NCBI GenBank assembly: GCA_002409745.1
Contig: DHOU01000010.1
Span: forward strand, 39,945-103,944
Source: Bacteroidales bacterium UBA5382
Lineage (GTDB): Bacteria; Bacteroidota; Bacteroidia; Bacteroidales; Dysgonomonadaceae
Direction of reading: 5' to 3'
Length of the DNA stretch: 64,000 nucleotides
Shown piece by piece: positions 33,265 through 42,257 of the stretch. The notes under the pieces were generated by a model. It was not told the DNA's origin. It did no database searches and saw only the letters and a list, made by a program, of their open reading frames with translations. The number at the start of each line of letters is the position of its first letter. Positions within the stretch are counted from its first letter, which is position 1. The translations under genes and the position numbers were made by a program.

Positions 33265-34968
33265 ATGAAAAAAATAAGTTATTGGCTATCGGCATTGCTA
33301 ATGCTGTTCGTTTGGTCTTCTTGCGAGAAAGACAATCCCGGGGAAACTCCCGATGTGAAATTTCCGAAGTTTTTATATGCCACTCCTGCCGACCAAAGTG
33401 TGGATGTGCTGCTCGACACGGAAATATCAGCCGTGTACAATACCGATATCGCCTTGGATGAAACGATTCCGGTAACGGTCAACGACCAACAAGCAACCGT
33501 GACCGTGCAGGCTCGGAAATTGATTTTCACCATTGCATTGGAAAAGAATAAGACGTATCAAATATCTATTCCGAAAGGCGCGGTGAAAAACGCCAAAGGC
33601 GAAGCCGCGGAGGCCGTATCGTTTTCCTTCTCTACGGTAGCCGACTCGAAGCGTTACGAAGCCGAAGAGGCGGCGTTAACCAACGGCGCGGTGGTAGAAA
33701 GTGCTCTAAGCGGTTACTCAGGAACCGGATATGTGAATCAAAAAGACGGCGATATTTCGTTCAAAGTGACGCTTCCCGAAGAGGGAAAATATACGCTCTC
33801 TTTCCGTTATTCCAACGGGAACAGTAAGAAAGAGAACGATTTGGTGGTGAACGGAACGCCATTATCGACGGTTGTTTTCGATGCCACGAATGAATGGCGA
33901 ACGATCTCCGTGAATAAGGTTTCGCTGAAAACCGGGGAAAACACGATTCTCATCAAAAAGAATTGGGGATGGATCAACCTCGATTATATCGAAATTGCTC
34001 CGGCCGGCGAAGATATTCCTTTTCATATCGCGGCGAATTTGGTGACCCCGTCGGCCTCCAAAGAAGCCGTAAACGTATATGAATTTCTGAAGGAGAACTT
34101 CGGACAAAAAGTGATTTCCGGCGCGATGGCGAATTACAGCACGGGCATTGAAGAGGCACAATGGATGTTTGACAACACGGGCAAATGGCCGGCATTAGCG
34201 GGGTTCGACCTCATCAATTACACGACCTCTTGGGGTGTAAGCCCTTATACGCAGATGACCGCCAACGTGAAAAACTGGTGGAACGAAAACGGCCTTGTTT
34301 CCATTATGTGGCATTGGCGCGACCCGCTGAAACAGTCCGATGAATTTTATACGGAAAAAACAACCTTCGACGTGTCGAAAATCAGCGATACGAACTCGGA
34401 GGAATATCAAGCGATGATAACCGATATCGATGCGATAGCAGGGTATCTAAAACAATTTAAAGAGGCCGGTATTCCCATTCTCTGGCGGCCGTTGCACGAA
34501 GCGGCGGGCGCATGGTTCTGGTGGGGCGCCAAGGGAGCCGGGCCGTGTAAAACGTTGTGGAAACTCATGTTCGACCGGCTGGTTCATCATCACGGACTGA
34601 ACAATCTGATTTGGGTATGGACGAGCGATGCGTCCGACACGGCGTTGGACTGGTATCCGGGAGATGAGTATGTCGATATTATCGGCATGGATATTTATCC
34701 GGGAGAAAATCAACACGGTTCACAGTATATCGCTTTCGATAAGGTAAAAAGCTTGTACGAAGGACGAAAAATAGTCACGCTTAGCGAATGCGGATCGATC
34801 CCTTCCATCGAATCGATGTTTGAATACGGCGACACATGGTCGTGGTTCATGCCGTGGAACGGCGATTACACCCGATCGGACAGTCATAACGGCGCGACCT
34901 ATTTCTCGAGCCTGCTCACTAACGAAAAAGTGATTACAAGAGATAAAATGCCGAGCTTGAAAGAATAA
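33265..34968 (+). CDS. GH26 mannanase with Ig-like and CBM35-like domains
   Basis: The 567-residue lipoprotein (lipobox FVWSSC) has an Ig-like domain of the Big_5 type (about 30-125), a CBM35-like carbohydrate-binding module (about 129-246; RYEAEEAALTNGAVV and WGWINLDYIEI) and a GH26 catalytic domain (about 258-560). The acid/base is Glu412 in WRPLHEAAGAWFWWG and the nucleophile Glu508 in TLSECGSIPS. The binding module and lipid anchor suggest a surface endo-mannanase that makes the first cuts, complementing the single-domain GH26 upstream. GH26-linked CBM35 modules that bind mannan are known; specificity here is inferred. Confidence 0.9.
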   Translation: MKKISYWLSALLMLFVWSSCEKDNPGETPDVKFPKFLYATPADQSVDVLLDTEISAVYNTDIALDETIPVTVNDQQATVTVQARKLIFTIALEKNKTYQISIPKGAVKNAKGEAAEAVSFSFSTVADSKRYEAEEAALTNGAVVESALSGYSGTGYVNQKDGDISFKVTLPEEGKYTLSFRYSNGNSKKENDLVVNGTPLSTVVFDATNEWRTISVNKVSLKTGENTILIKKNWGWINLDYIEIAPAGEDIPFHIAANLVTPSASKEAVNVYEFLKENFGQKVISGAMANYSTGIEEAQWMFDNTGKWPALAGFDLINYTTSWGVSPYTQMTANVKNWWNENGLVSIMWHWRDPLKQSDEFYTEKTTFDVSKISDTNSEEYQAMITDIDAIAGYLKQFKEAGIPILWRPLHEAAGAWFWWGAKGAGPCKTLWKLMFDRLVHHHGLNNLIWVWTSDASDTALDWYPGDEYVDIIGMDIYPGENQHGSQYIAFDKVKSLYEGRKIVTLSECGSIPSIESMFEYGDTWSWFMPWNGDYTRSDSHNGATYFSSLLTNEKVITRDKMPSLKE

Positions 34969-35050
34969 CGGCTCGGGGATTCCCAAGAATTTCACCCCTC
35001 ATAATTAGTTGAAGGAAACAAAAAGTTAATTACGAATAAACAGGAAAAAA

Positions 35051-36229
35051 ATGAGCGATTCTATAAAAAGACGTTTAGAAAGTATTACGGCGGAATATGA
35101 AAAACTGCTTTCTATAAAGAACGAACCGGAATTATACGGCAACGGAATCTTTGAGCGATATAAAAACCCCGTCCTTACGGCCGCCCATGTGCCCGTTTTT
35201 TGGAAATACGATTTCGATGAAACCTCGAATCCTTTTTTCATGGAACGCATCGGCATCAATGCGACCATGAATGCAGGGGCCATCAAATGGCAGGGAAAAT
35301 ATTTGTTAGTCGTGCGGGTGGAAGGCGCCGACCGGAAGTCGTTTTTCGCGATGGCCGAAAGCCCCAACGGAATCGATAATTTCCGGTTTTGGGATTATCC
35401 AATCAGCATTCCCGAAAACGGCGATCCGGCAACCAACCTGTATGATATGCGCCTCACGCAGCATGAGGACGGCTGGATCTACGGCCTGTTCTGCGTGGAA
35501 CGTTTCGACGAAACCGCCGAACAGGGGGATTTGTCGAAGGCGAAGGCTACCGCCGGCATCGTGCGCACAAAAGACTTTAAAACGTGGGAGCGTCTGCCGG
35601 ATGTGGAATCGACCAGCCAGCAACGCAATGTGGTTCTTCATCCGGAATTCGTAAACGGCAAATACGCCCTATATACGCGTCCGCAAGACGGATTTATCAA
35701 TGCCGGAAGCGGATTGGGCATCGGCTGGGCGTTGGTGGACGATATCACCCGCGCCGTCATCACCGAGGAAACCATCGTCGACCGACGGTTTTATCATACC
35801 ATCAAAGAACTGAAAAACGGCGAGGGTCCTGCACCGATTAAAACCCCGAAAGGATGGGTTCATTTGGCCCATGGTGTGAGAGCATGTGCCGCGGGACTCA
35901 GATATGTATTATATTTGTATATGACTTCGCTGGAAGACCCTTCGAAGTTGATCGCCTCGCCCGGTGGTTATTTCATGGCGCCCGAGGGGGAAGAACGGAT
36001 CGGGGACGTGTCGAATGTATTGTTCAGTAACGGTTGGATTGCAGACAATGACGGCACCGTCTTCATCTATTATGCCTCGTCCGACACCCGCATGCATGTG
36101 GCGACATCGTCGGTGGAACGCCTGGTCGATTATTGCTTGCATACGCCGGAAGACGGTTTAAGCAGTCACGCTTCGGTGGAGACATTAAGCCGGCAAATCA
36201 GGAAAAATCTAGCAATGGATAATGGATAA
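35051..36229 (+). CDS. GH130 4-O-beta-D-mannosyl-D-glucose phosphorylase
   Basis: The enzyme phosphorolyses beta-1,4-mannosyl-glucose to alpha-mannose-1-phosphate and glucose in the cytoplasm. The 392-residue protein has no signal peptide. Family marks are RYKNPVLTAAHVPVFWKYDF, RIGINATMNAGAI, VVRVEGADRKSFFA and NLYDMRLTQHEDGW, whose Asp near residue 132 corresponds to the proton donor of GH130 enzymes. Length matches mannosyl-glucose phosphorylase of Bacteroides fragilis. The next genes, a symporter and a 2-epimerase, complete the known mannobiose route. The last codons and stop lie inside a heptamer repeat array. Confidence 0.92.
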   Translation: MSDSIKRRLESITAEYEKLLSIKNEPELYGNGIFERYKNPVLTAAHVPVFWKYDFDETSNPFFMERIGINATMNAGAIKWQGKYLLVVRVEGADRKSFFAMAESPNGIDNFRFWDYPISIPENGDPATNLYDMRLTQHEDGWIYGLFCVERFDETAEQGDLSKAKATAGIVRTKDFKTWERLPDVESTSQQRNVVLHPEFVNGKYALYTRPQDGFINAGSGLGIGWALVDDITRAVITEETIVDRRFYHTIKELKNGEGPAPIKTPKGWVHLAHGVRACAAGLRYVLYLYMTSLEDPSKLIASPGGYFMAPEGEERIGDVSNVLFSNGWIADNDGTVFIYYASSDTRMHVATSSVERLVDYCLHTPEDGLSSHASVETLSRQIRKNLAMDNG

Positions 36230-36261
36230 TGGACAATGAGGGCTGAAGACCGGAGACTGGA
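36213..36261. repeat. Heptamer tandem repeat across the GH130 stop codon
   Basis: Seven period-7 units run from the last codons of the GH130 gene into the gap: caatgga, taatgga, taatgga, caatgag, ggctgaa, gaccgga, gactgga. The array ends 10 nt before the symporter ATG at 36272. It shares GACCGGAGAC with the array at 38817-38893. Confidence 0.8.
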
Positions 36262-36271
36262 GACAAATAAT

Positions 36272-37672
36272 ATGATAAAATTGAAAGAGAAGATAGGATA
36301 TGGTTTCGGCGACGCGGCATCGTCGATGTTCTGGAAACTGTTCGGGATGTACTTGCTGTTTTTCTATACGGATGTGTTCGGGATGGAAGCGGCAGCCGTG
36401 GGTACGATGTTTCTCATCACCCGCGTGTGGGACTCGTTTTTCGACCCGGTGGTGGGCGTGGTAGCCGACCGCACACAAACGCGCTGGGGAAAATTCCGTC
36501 CCTATCTGCTGTTTTTAGCGATTCCTTTCGCGGTAATCGGTATCTTCACTTTTTTCACTCCCGCGTTCTCTTCTTCCGGTAAGGCCGTTTACGCCTACGT
36601 CACCTACTCGTTGATGATGATTGTTTATTCCGGCATCAATGTGCCTTACGCCTCGTTGTTGGGGGTAATGAGCCCGGATCCGAAAGACCGGAACGTGCTC
36701 TCGACCTTCCGCATGACTTTCGCTTATATCGGAAGCTTTGTCACGCTGTTGATGTTTATGCCGATGGTCAACTATTTCAGCGGAAACAGTAAAGCGATAG
36801 AAGACCAACAACACGGATGGTTTATGGCCGTTGTCGTCATCGGGATTGCCTGCGCTCTTTTGTTCCTCCTTTGTTTCGCCCTGACCAACGAACGGGTGAA
36901 GCCGATTAAGGAAAAGCAGGCGCCGTTGATCGACGACTTAAAAGACCTGATCAAAAACCGGCCGTGGTGGATCCTGCTGGGTGCGGGTGTCTCGGCGCTC
37001 ATCTTCAATTCTATCCGCGACGGTGCAACGATTTATTATTTTAAATATTTTGTCGATGAGGATGCTTTCGGCACCATTCGATTGCTAAATATACCCTTCG
37101 TGCTGAGCGGACTCTATTTGGCCTTGGGACAAGCGGCAAACATACTGGGTGTGATTCTCGCCGCGCCGATCAGTAACCGAATCGGTAAACGCTACACCTA
37201 TATGAGCGCCATGGCGCTCGCCACCGTCTTGAGCATCCTCTTTTACAGCCTCGACAGCAACGATATCACCCTCATCTTTACGCTTCAGGTGTTGATAAGC
37301 ATCTGTGCGGGAAGTATCTTTCCGTTGCTTTGGTCGATGTATGCCGACTGCGCCGATTATTCCGAAGTTAAGACCGGCAACCGGGCAACCGGATTGATAT
37401 TCAGTTCGTCTTCCATGAGCCAGAAATTGGGATGGGCCATCGGAACGGCTATGACGGGATGGTTGCTGGCTTACTTCGGCTTCGAAGCCAATCAGGTGCA
37501 AAACGCCTCGGTCATCAGCGGCATCAAAATGTTCATGAGCATATTCCCGGCCGTAGGGACGCTTCTTTCGGTAGTCTTTATCTATTTTTATCCGCTGACG
37601 GAAAATAAATTGAAAGAGATTACGGCGGAGTTGGAAATAAGAAGAAACAAATCAACCGATGAACGGATTTAA
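36272..37672 (+). CDS. GPH/MFS-type sugar:cation symporter
   Basis: The 466-residue inner-membrane protein has about twelve hydrophobic segments and the marks of the glycoside-pentoside-hexuronide symporters: KIGYGFGDAASSMFWKLFG at the N-terminus, TRVWDSFFDPVVGVVADRT, and a SSSMSQKLGWAIG stretch late. It probably carries mannobiose into the cytoplasm; equivalent symporters lie between phosphorylase and epimerase genes in Bacteroides mannan operons. I chose the ATG at 36272 instead of 36236 because the earlier one would add twelve residues encoded by heptamer repeats. It overlaps the next gene by 14 nt. Confidence 0.88.
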   Translation: MIKLKEKIGYGFGDAASSMFWKLFGMYLLFFYTDVFGMEAAAVGTMFLITRVWDSFFDPVVGVVADRTQTRWGKFRPYLLFLAIPFAVIGIFTFFTPAFSSSGKAVYAYVTYSLMMIVYSGINVPYASLLGVMSPDPKDRNVLSTFRMTFAYIGSFVTLLMFMPMVNYFSGNSKAIEDQQHGWFMAVVVIGIACALLFLLCFALTNERVKPIKEKQAPLIDDLKDLIKNRPWWILLGAGVSALIFNSIRDGATIYYFKYFVDEDAFGTIRLLNIPFVLSGLYLALGQAANILGVILAAPISNRIGKRYTYMSAMALATVLSILFYSLDSNDITLIFTLQVLISICAGSIFPLLWSMYADCADYSEVKTGNRATGLIFSSSSMSQKLGWAIGTAMTGWLLAYFGFEANQVQNASVISGIKMFMSIFPAVGTLLSVVFIYFYPLTENKLKEITAELEIRRNKSTDERI

Positions 37673-38849
37673 AAAGGAACTGACGGAAAATATCCTGCCC
37701 TTCTGGTCGGAGAAAATGATCGACAACGAGCACGGCGGCTTTTACGGCCGCATCGACGGACACGACGTGCTGCATCGTCAGGCAAACAAAGGCGCCATCC
37801 TCAACGCGCGTATATTATGGACCTTTTCGGCCGCCTACCGCTTGTTGAAAAACGAGAAATACCGCCGCACGGCGCAACGCGCCTTTGACTATATCGTCCG
37901 GCATTTCATCGACAAGGAATACGGCGGCGCTTACTGGGAACTGGATTACCAGGGGAACCCCGTAAACACCAAAAAACAAACGTACGTGCAGGGGTTTATG
38001 CTCTATGGTTTTTCGGAATTTTACCGCGCTACGGGCGATTCGCAAGCCTTGCAACGCGCCGTCGATTGTTTTCATTGGATAGAAGATTATCGCGACCGGC
38101 AGCACGGGGGCTATTTCGAGGCGTTTACCCGCGACTGGCAACCGATAGACGATATGCGCCTGAGCGATAAAGATGCCAACGAGAAGAAGAGCATGAACAC
38201 GCACTTGCATATCCTGGAACCCTACACCAACCTGCTGCGTGTGTGGAAAAACGACGAACTGGCAACGGCGCAGCGCCGGCTCATCGACTTGTTTACGCAA
38301 AAGATTCTCGACCGGCGCACTCATCACTTGAGTTTGTTTTTCGATGAAGCATGGCAGGTAAAATCGTCGGTCATATCGTATGGTCACGATATCGAATGTT
38401 CTTGGCTTCTTTACGAAGCCGCCGAAGTATTAAGCGACACCACGCTTATGGAACCGATACGGCAACGGTCGCTGGAAATAGCCGAGGCGGCGACGGAAGG
38501 CTTACAGTCCGACGGAAGCTTACTGTACGAAAAAGACGGGAATCATGAAGACCGTGAGCGGCACTGGTGGGTGCAGGCCGAGGCGGTCGTCGGATTCATG
38601 ACCGCTTACGCTAATTCCGGCGAAAGCCGCTATAAGGACGCAGCCGCCGGTGCCTGGCGATATATCCGCACGCAGCTCATCGACCCGCAGCACGGAGAAT
38701 GGTATTGGAGCCGCCTTGCCGACGGGAGCATCAACTGCAAGGATGATAAAGCCGGGTTCTGGAAATGTCCTTACCATAACGGCCGCTTATGCATGGAAAT
38801 GATTGAGCGGTTTCAATCAAGACAGGCGACCGATGACCGGAGACATTAG
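37659..38849 (+). CDS. Cellobiose/mannobiose 2-epimerase (AGE superfamily)
   Basis: The enzyme converts the reducing-end mannose of beta-1,4-mannobiose to glucose, giving mannosyl-glucose. The 396-residue cytoplasmic protein is an (alpha/alpha)6 barrel of the N-acylglucosamine 2-epimerase superfamily. Motifs with catalytic or binding histidines are NTHLHILE (180-187), SYGHDIECSWLL (240-251) and RHWWVQAEA (301-309). The N-terminal ENILPFWSEKMIDNEHGGFYG is typical of cellobiose 2-epimerases. It overlaps the symporter stop by 14 nt and so is translationally coupled. Its last residues (RQATDDRRH) are encoded by the start of a heptamer repeat array. Confidence 0.92.
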   Translation: MNGFKKELTENILPFWSEKMIDNEHGGFYGRIDGHDVLHRQANKGAILNARILWTFSAAYRLLKNEKYRRTAQRAFDYIVRHFIDKEYGGAYWELDYQGNPVNTKKQTYVQGFMLYGFSEFYRATGDSQALQRAVDCFHWIEDYRDRQHGGYFEAFTRDWQPIDDMRLSDKDANEKKSMNTHLHILEPYTNLLRVWKNDELATAQRRLIDLFTQKILDRRTHHLSLFFDEAWQVKSSVISYGHDIECSWLLYEAAEVLSDTTLMEPIRQRSLEIAEAATEGLQSDGSLLYEKDGNHEDRERHWWVQAEAVVGFMTAYANSGESRYKDAAAGAWRYIRTQLIDPQHGEWYWSRLADGSINCKDDKAGFWKCPYHNGRLCMEMIERFQSRQATDDRRH

Positions 38850-38893
38850 ACATTAGACATCATACTTCTTACTTCATACTTCATACTTCATAC
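38817..38893. repeat. Heptamer tandem repeat across the epimerase stop codon
   Basis: Eleven units of seven bases, each ending in AC, run without a break: tcaagac, aggcgac, cgatgac, cggagac, attagac twice, atcatac, ttcttac and ttcatac three times. The array begins within the last codons of the epimerase gene and ends eight nt before the next ATG (38902). Confidence 0.88.
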
Positions 38894-38901
38894 ATCGAAA
38901 C

Positions 38902-40083
38902 ATGAACCTATTTAGAATCCCCCTTTTCATTGTTTGTGGCCTGCTCACCCTGACGGCGAGCAACGCCCAAATCTCCGCCGGCACACCTCCCGGAATCGTT
39001 GTGAATCATATCGGTAAGGAAACCGGACGATACATCGGCTCGCCGTCGTTGTGCGTACTGCCCGACGGCGCCTATATCGCTTCGCACGATGAGTTCGGCC
39101 CGCGCTCGTCGGAATACCGGTCGGCTCAGACGCTCGTGTTTGAGTCGAAAGACAAAGGCGCTACATGGACAAAGATTGCGCAAATTGACGGACAGTTCTG
39201 GTCGAATTTGTTCTTTCACCACGGCGCACTCTATCTGATGGGAACGAATAAGCATCACGGCAACCTCATTATCCGACAATCGCGCGATGGCGGCCGCAGT
39301 TGGACGACACCCTATCTGAAATCGAACGGGCTTATCCTCGAAGGCGAATACCATACGGCGCCCATGCCGATGGTCATCCATAACGGCCGAATCTGGCGCG
39401 CCGTAGAGTATGCCACCGCCTCTACTTCCGATTGGGGAAAGCGGTACAGCGCCATGATGGTGTCGGCGCCCGTCGATACCGATTTGCTTCAGGCCGACAG
39501 TTGGCGGAAAACGAATTTCCTGCCGTTCGACTCGACTTATTTAAACGGAAATTTCCGGGCATGGCTGGAAGGCAATGCCGTTGTCGATCCTCACGGAAAT
39601 ATGGTGGATATTTTGCGCGTCGATATCCCGGCAGGCACCTCGGAACAAGCCGCCATCGTACAGATATCGAAAGACGGCACGACCGCTTCGTTCGATCCCG
39701 AAACGGGATTCGTCCCATTCCCCGGAGGAAGCAAAAAGTTCACCATCCGCTATGATGCGAAATCGAAAAAATATTGGACGCTGACGAACGTTCTTTCGCC
39801 CGAAAACAAAGACCGCCATCCCGCCGGCGTGCGCAATCGTCTGGCGTTATGCCACTCGAAAGACTTGCGGAAATGGACGGTCGGGCCCATCATCCTCGAA
39901 CATCCCGATGTGGAAAAGCACGGCTTCCAATATATCGATTGGCTCTTCGAAGGCGACGATATCATTTTCCTTTCGCGCACGGCTTACGAGGATGCGGAAG
40001 GGGGCGCCAACAACAATCACGATGCCAACTTCCTTACTTTTCACCGTATCCCTGATTTCCGGAAGACAGCCGGGAAAAAGTGA
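38902..40083 (+). CDS. Secreted sialidase-fold (BNR repeat) protein
   Basis: The 393-residue protein has a signal peptide (1-23, TASNAQ) and a six-bladed-propeller pattern with two clear Asp boxes, SKDKGATWTK and SRDGGRSWTT, plus a weaker SKDLRKWT. These mark the sialidase/BNR superfamily, but the arginine triad of true sialidases could not be assigned with confidence. It is the last gene in the mannan locus, separated by a heptamer array. It might remove a substituent or act on a different glycan; I would not call it a sialidase. No transmembrane segment or lipobox is present. Confidence 0.72.
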   Translation: MNLFRIPLFIVCGLLTLTASNAQISAGTPPGIVVNHIGKETGRYIGSPSLCVLPDGAYIASHDEFGPRSSEYRSAQTLVFESKDKGATWTKIAQIDGQFWSNLFFHHGALYLMGTNKHHGNLIIRQSRDGGRSWTTPYLKSNGLILEGEYHTAPMPMVIHNGRIWRAVEYATASTSDWGKRYSAMMVSAPVDTDLLQADSWRKTNFLPFDSTYLNGNFRAWLEGNAVVDPHGNMVDILRVDIPAGTSEQAAIVQISKDGTTASFDPETGFVPFPGGSKKFTIRYDAKSKKYWTLTNVLSPENKDRHPAGVRNRLALCHSKDLRKWTVGPIILEHPDVEKHGFQYIDWLFEGDDIIFLSRTAYEDAEGGANNNHDANFLTFHRIPDFRKTAGKK

Positions 40084-40119
40084 AGCGATATCCGGGCAAG
40101 CCAGGCATGTCGTACCGTG

Positions 40120-40283
40120 CGGAAGAACATTCTGTTCACAAGATGTTGCATAAAGTCATGCATCGCTTTACTTGTGTCAGAGAAAGGGCTTTCGGAGGAT
40201 GCGACGGCACTTCTTGTAAGCAGGACTTTACAAAAAGGCACGCGACGATTTACTTATGTTAGAAAAAGGGCTTTTGCAATGAG
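40120..40283. repeat. 82-bp imperfect duplication (2 x 41 bp)
   Basis: 40120-40201 and 40202-40283 align with about 65 percent identity without gaps. The best part is tttacttgtgtcagag/aaagggcttt against the sequence 82 bp further on (29 of 41 bases). The spacing is twice 41, and the parts can be written as alternating 41-bp subunits. It fills the gap after the sialidase-fold gene. Small ORFs through it look like products of the repeat. Confidence 0.6.
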
Positions 40284-40400
40284 CGAAAAGACTTTTTTCG
40301 AAGAAAACGCGGTATAAACGCCTTTTCCCTCACGCCCGGCACGGAACACACCGCATCACACAACCGATACCGGACTATTATTCCATTCTTTCTTCCTTTT

Positions 40401-40433
40401 TTGGAAAAAGAAAAACTAATTTTAGTACCTTTG
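40401..40433 (+). promoter_or_regulatory. Promoter of the deoxyaminosugar genes
   Basis: TTG (40401-40403) and TACCTTTG (40426-40433) are separated by 22 nt, slightly longer than ideal. The ATG of the aminotransferase is at 40458. Confidence 0.5.
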
Positions 40434-40457
40434 AACCGTTACTAATTTTTCGTTCCA

Positions 40458-41588
40458 ATGCAACGTCAACAAGACACTAAAAAAATAACGGTCACGTCAC
40501 CGCTGTTGCCTCCGCTGGAAGAATTCATCCCCTATCTCGAGGATATATGGCGGCGGAAATGGATTACCAACAACGGGCATTATCATCAAGAGCTCGAAAA
40601 GGCGCTATGCGAATATCTGCACGTGCCTTATATCAGCCTCTTCACCAATGGCACGCTCCCCCTCATCGCCTCACTGCAAGCCCTGCGCATTACCGGCGAA
40701 GTCATCACCACCCCCTACAGTTTCGTCGCCACGACGCACTCGCTTTGGTGGAACGACATCCGCCCGGTATTCGTAGATATCGACCCGCAGACGGGAAACA
40801 TCGATCCGGAGCGCATCGAGGCAGCCATCACCCCCAAAACGACGGCCATCATGCCCGTACATGTCTACGGCACCCCTTGCGATACGGAAAGGATTCAACG
40901 CATCGCCGATATTTACGGACTGAAAGTCATTTATGATGCCGCCCATGCTTTCGCCGTCACCGTCAACGGCCAATCGATACTAAAGGCCGGCGACCTGAGC
41001 ACGCTCAGCTTCCATGCCACCAAAACATACAACACCATCGAGGGCGGCGCTTTGATTTGCCACGACCCTAAAACAAAGCAGCGCATCGATTATCTGAAAA
41101 ACTTCGGATTTGCGGGCGAAACAACCGTCGTGGCGCCGGGAATCAACGGCAAAATGGATGAGGTACGCGCCGCCTACGGGTTACTCGAACTGAAATATGT
41201 GGGCGGGGCCATCGAAAAACGGCAACTCCTCGACACGCTCTATCGCGAGCAGTTAGCGGACGTCACCGGCATCTCGTTCTTCGACCGCCAGCCAGGCGTG
41301 CAGCCCAATTATTCCTACTTCCCGGTCTTCGTCGATGCGGCGGCCTACGGCATGTCGCGCGACATACTCTACGCCAGATTGCAGGAACGAAACATTTACG
41401 GACGGCGGTATTTTTACCCCCTGATCAGCGAGTTCCCGACGTACAAAGGGCTCCCATCGGCGGCAAAAGACAATTTACCCAATGCCCACCGCCTGGCCGA
41501 CAGCGTTATCTGCCTGCCCATCTATCATGACCTCGACCCGCAGGATGTGAAAAGGACTTGCGATGTGATTAAAGAAAATGCAAGATGA
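40458..41588 (+). CDS. DegT/DnrJ/EryC1-family sugar aminotransferase
   Basis: PLP-dependent enzymes of this family aminate keto-sugar nucleotides. The 376-residue protein shows the N-terminal substrate region RKWITNNGHYHQELEKAL, the cofactor Asp160 in YDAAHAF and the Schiff-base Lys189 in SFHATKTYNTIEGG. It is most like VioA/WecE-type enzymes, which make dTDP-4-amino-4,6-dideoxyglucose or -galactose from dTDP-4-keto-6-deoxyglucose. The following acetyltransferase and WecF-like transferase support a dTDP-4-acetamido-4,6-dideoxyhexose. The stop overlaps the next ATG as ATGA. Confidence 0.88.
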   Translation: MQRQQDTKKITVTSPLLPPLEEFIPYLEDIWRRKWITNNGHYHQELEKALCEYLHVPYISLFTNGTLPLIASLQALRITGEVITTPYSFVATTHSLWWNDIRPVFVDIDPQTGNIDPERIEAAITPKTTAIMPVHVYGTPCDTERIQRIADIYGLKVIYDAAHAFAVTVNGQSILKAGDLSTLSFHATKTYNTIEGGALICHDPKTKQRIDYLKNFGFAGETTVVAPGINGKMDEVRAAYGLLELKYVGGAIEKRQLLDTLYREQLADVTGISFFDRQPGVQPNYSYFPVFVDAAAYGMSRDILYARLQERNIYGRRYFYPLISEFPTYKGLPSAAKDNLPNAHRLADSVICLPIYHDLDPQDVKRTCDVIKENAR

Positions 41589-42229
41589 TTATTATCGGCG
41601 CCAAAGGATTTGCGAAAGAGTTGCTCGAGATAGCCGCCCAAAACGGCGAGCTGGAGAATCTGGCTTTTTACGATGATATCAGTCCCGATATGCCGGTGAT
41701 TTTGTACGGCCGCTTCCCCGTCTTACGCAACGAAGCGTCGGTGAGGAAGTATTTCGCCGAAACCGACCCGCGTTTTACGATCGGCATCGGGAATCCGTTG
41801 CTCAGAAAAAAGATGTATGACCTCTTTACGGGCTGGGGCGGACAGTGTACGGCCACGATTAGCCGCCAGGCCGAAATAGGTAGTTTCAGCGCCGCGGTGG
41901 GCGAAGGATGCAATATCCTCTCGGGCGCTAAAATCTCAAACGGGGCATCCATCGGGAAAGCCTGCATTGTGTATTACAACAGTATTATCACCCACGATGT
42001 CACGGCAGGCGATTTTGTGGAAATATCGCCCGGGGCTGTGCTCCTGGGCCATTGCCACATCGGGGACTACACGCACGTCGGCGGTGGAGCCATCGTCCTG
42101 CCCAACCTCACTGTGGGCAAGCATGTAAAGATTGCCGCCGGAGCCGTAGTTACCAAAGATGTCCCCGACCACGTGACGGTAGCCGGAGTACCCGCCGTCA
42201 TCAAAAACAATCCCGTTACAAACGGGTAG
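41585..42229 (+). CDS. NeuD/PglD-type sugar O/N-acetyltransferase
   Basis: The 214-residue protein has an N-terminal Rossmann-like PglD domain (MIIIGAKGFAKELLEIA) and a C-terminal left-handed beta-helix of hexapeptide repeats (about 95-210; ISPGAVLLGHCHIGDYTHVG, IAAGAVVTKDVPDHVTVAGV). This architecture uses acetyl-CoA to acetylate an amino sugar nucleotide. Being coupled (ATGA) to the aminotransferase, it probably acetylates the 4-amino group of its product, as VioB and PglD do. In E. coli the same step is done by the unrelated GNAT enzyme WecD. Confidence 0.88.
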   Translation: MIIIGAKGFAKELLEIAAQNGELENLAFYDDISPDMPVILYGRFPVLRNEASVRKYFAETDPRFTIGIGNPLLRKKMYDLFTGWGGQCTATISRQAEIGSFSAAVGEGCNILSGAKISNGASIGKACIVYYNSIITHDVTAGDFVEISPGAVLLGHCHIGDYTHVGGGAIVLPNLTVGKHVKIAAGAVVTKDVPDHVTVAGVPAVIKNNPVTNG

Positions 42230-42257
42230 CATTCGTTTCATTCAACATCCGCACGTC

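Noticed and set aside
36236..36271. Earlier ATG for the symporter
   Set aside because: It would add twelve residues encoded by heptamer repeats; the ATG at 36272 begins exactly at the conserved MIKLKEKIGYGFGD start.
38902..40083. Calling this protein a true exo-alpha-sialidase
   Set aside because: Asp boxes show the fold only; the catalytic arginine triad was not confidently found and no sialic acid genes are nearby.
40080..40317. Two small overlapping plus-strand ORFs after the sialidase-fold gene
   Set aside because: They lie inside the 82-bp duplication and the 82-bp spacing changes frame between copies, so coding constraint is unlikely.
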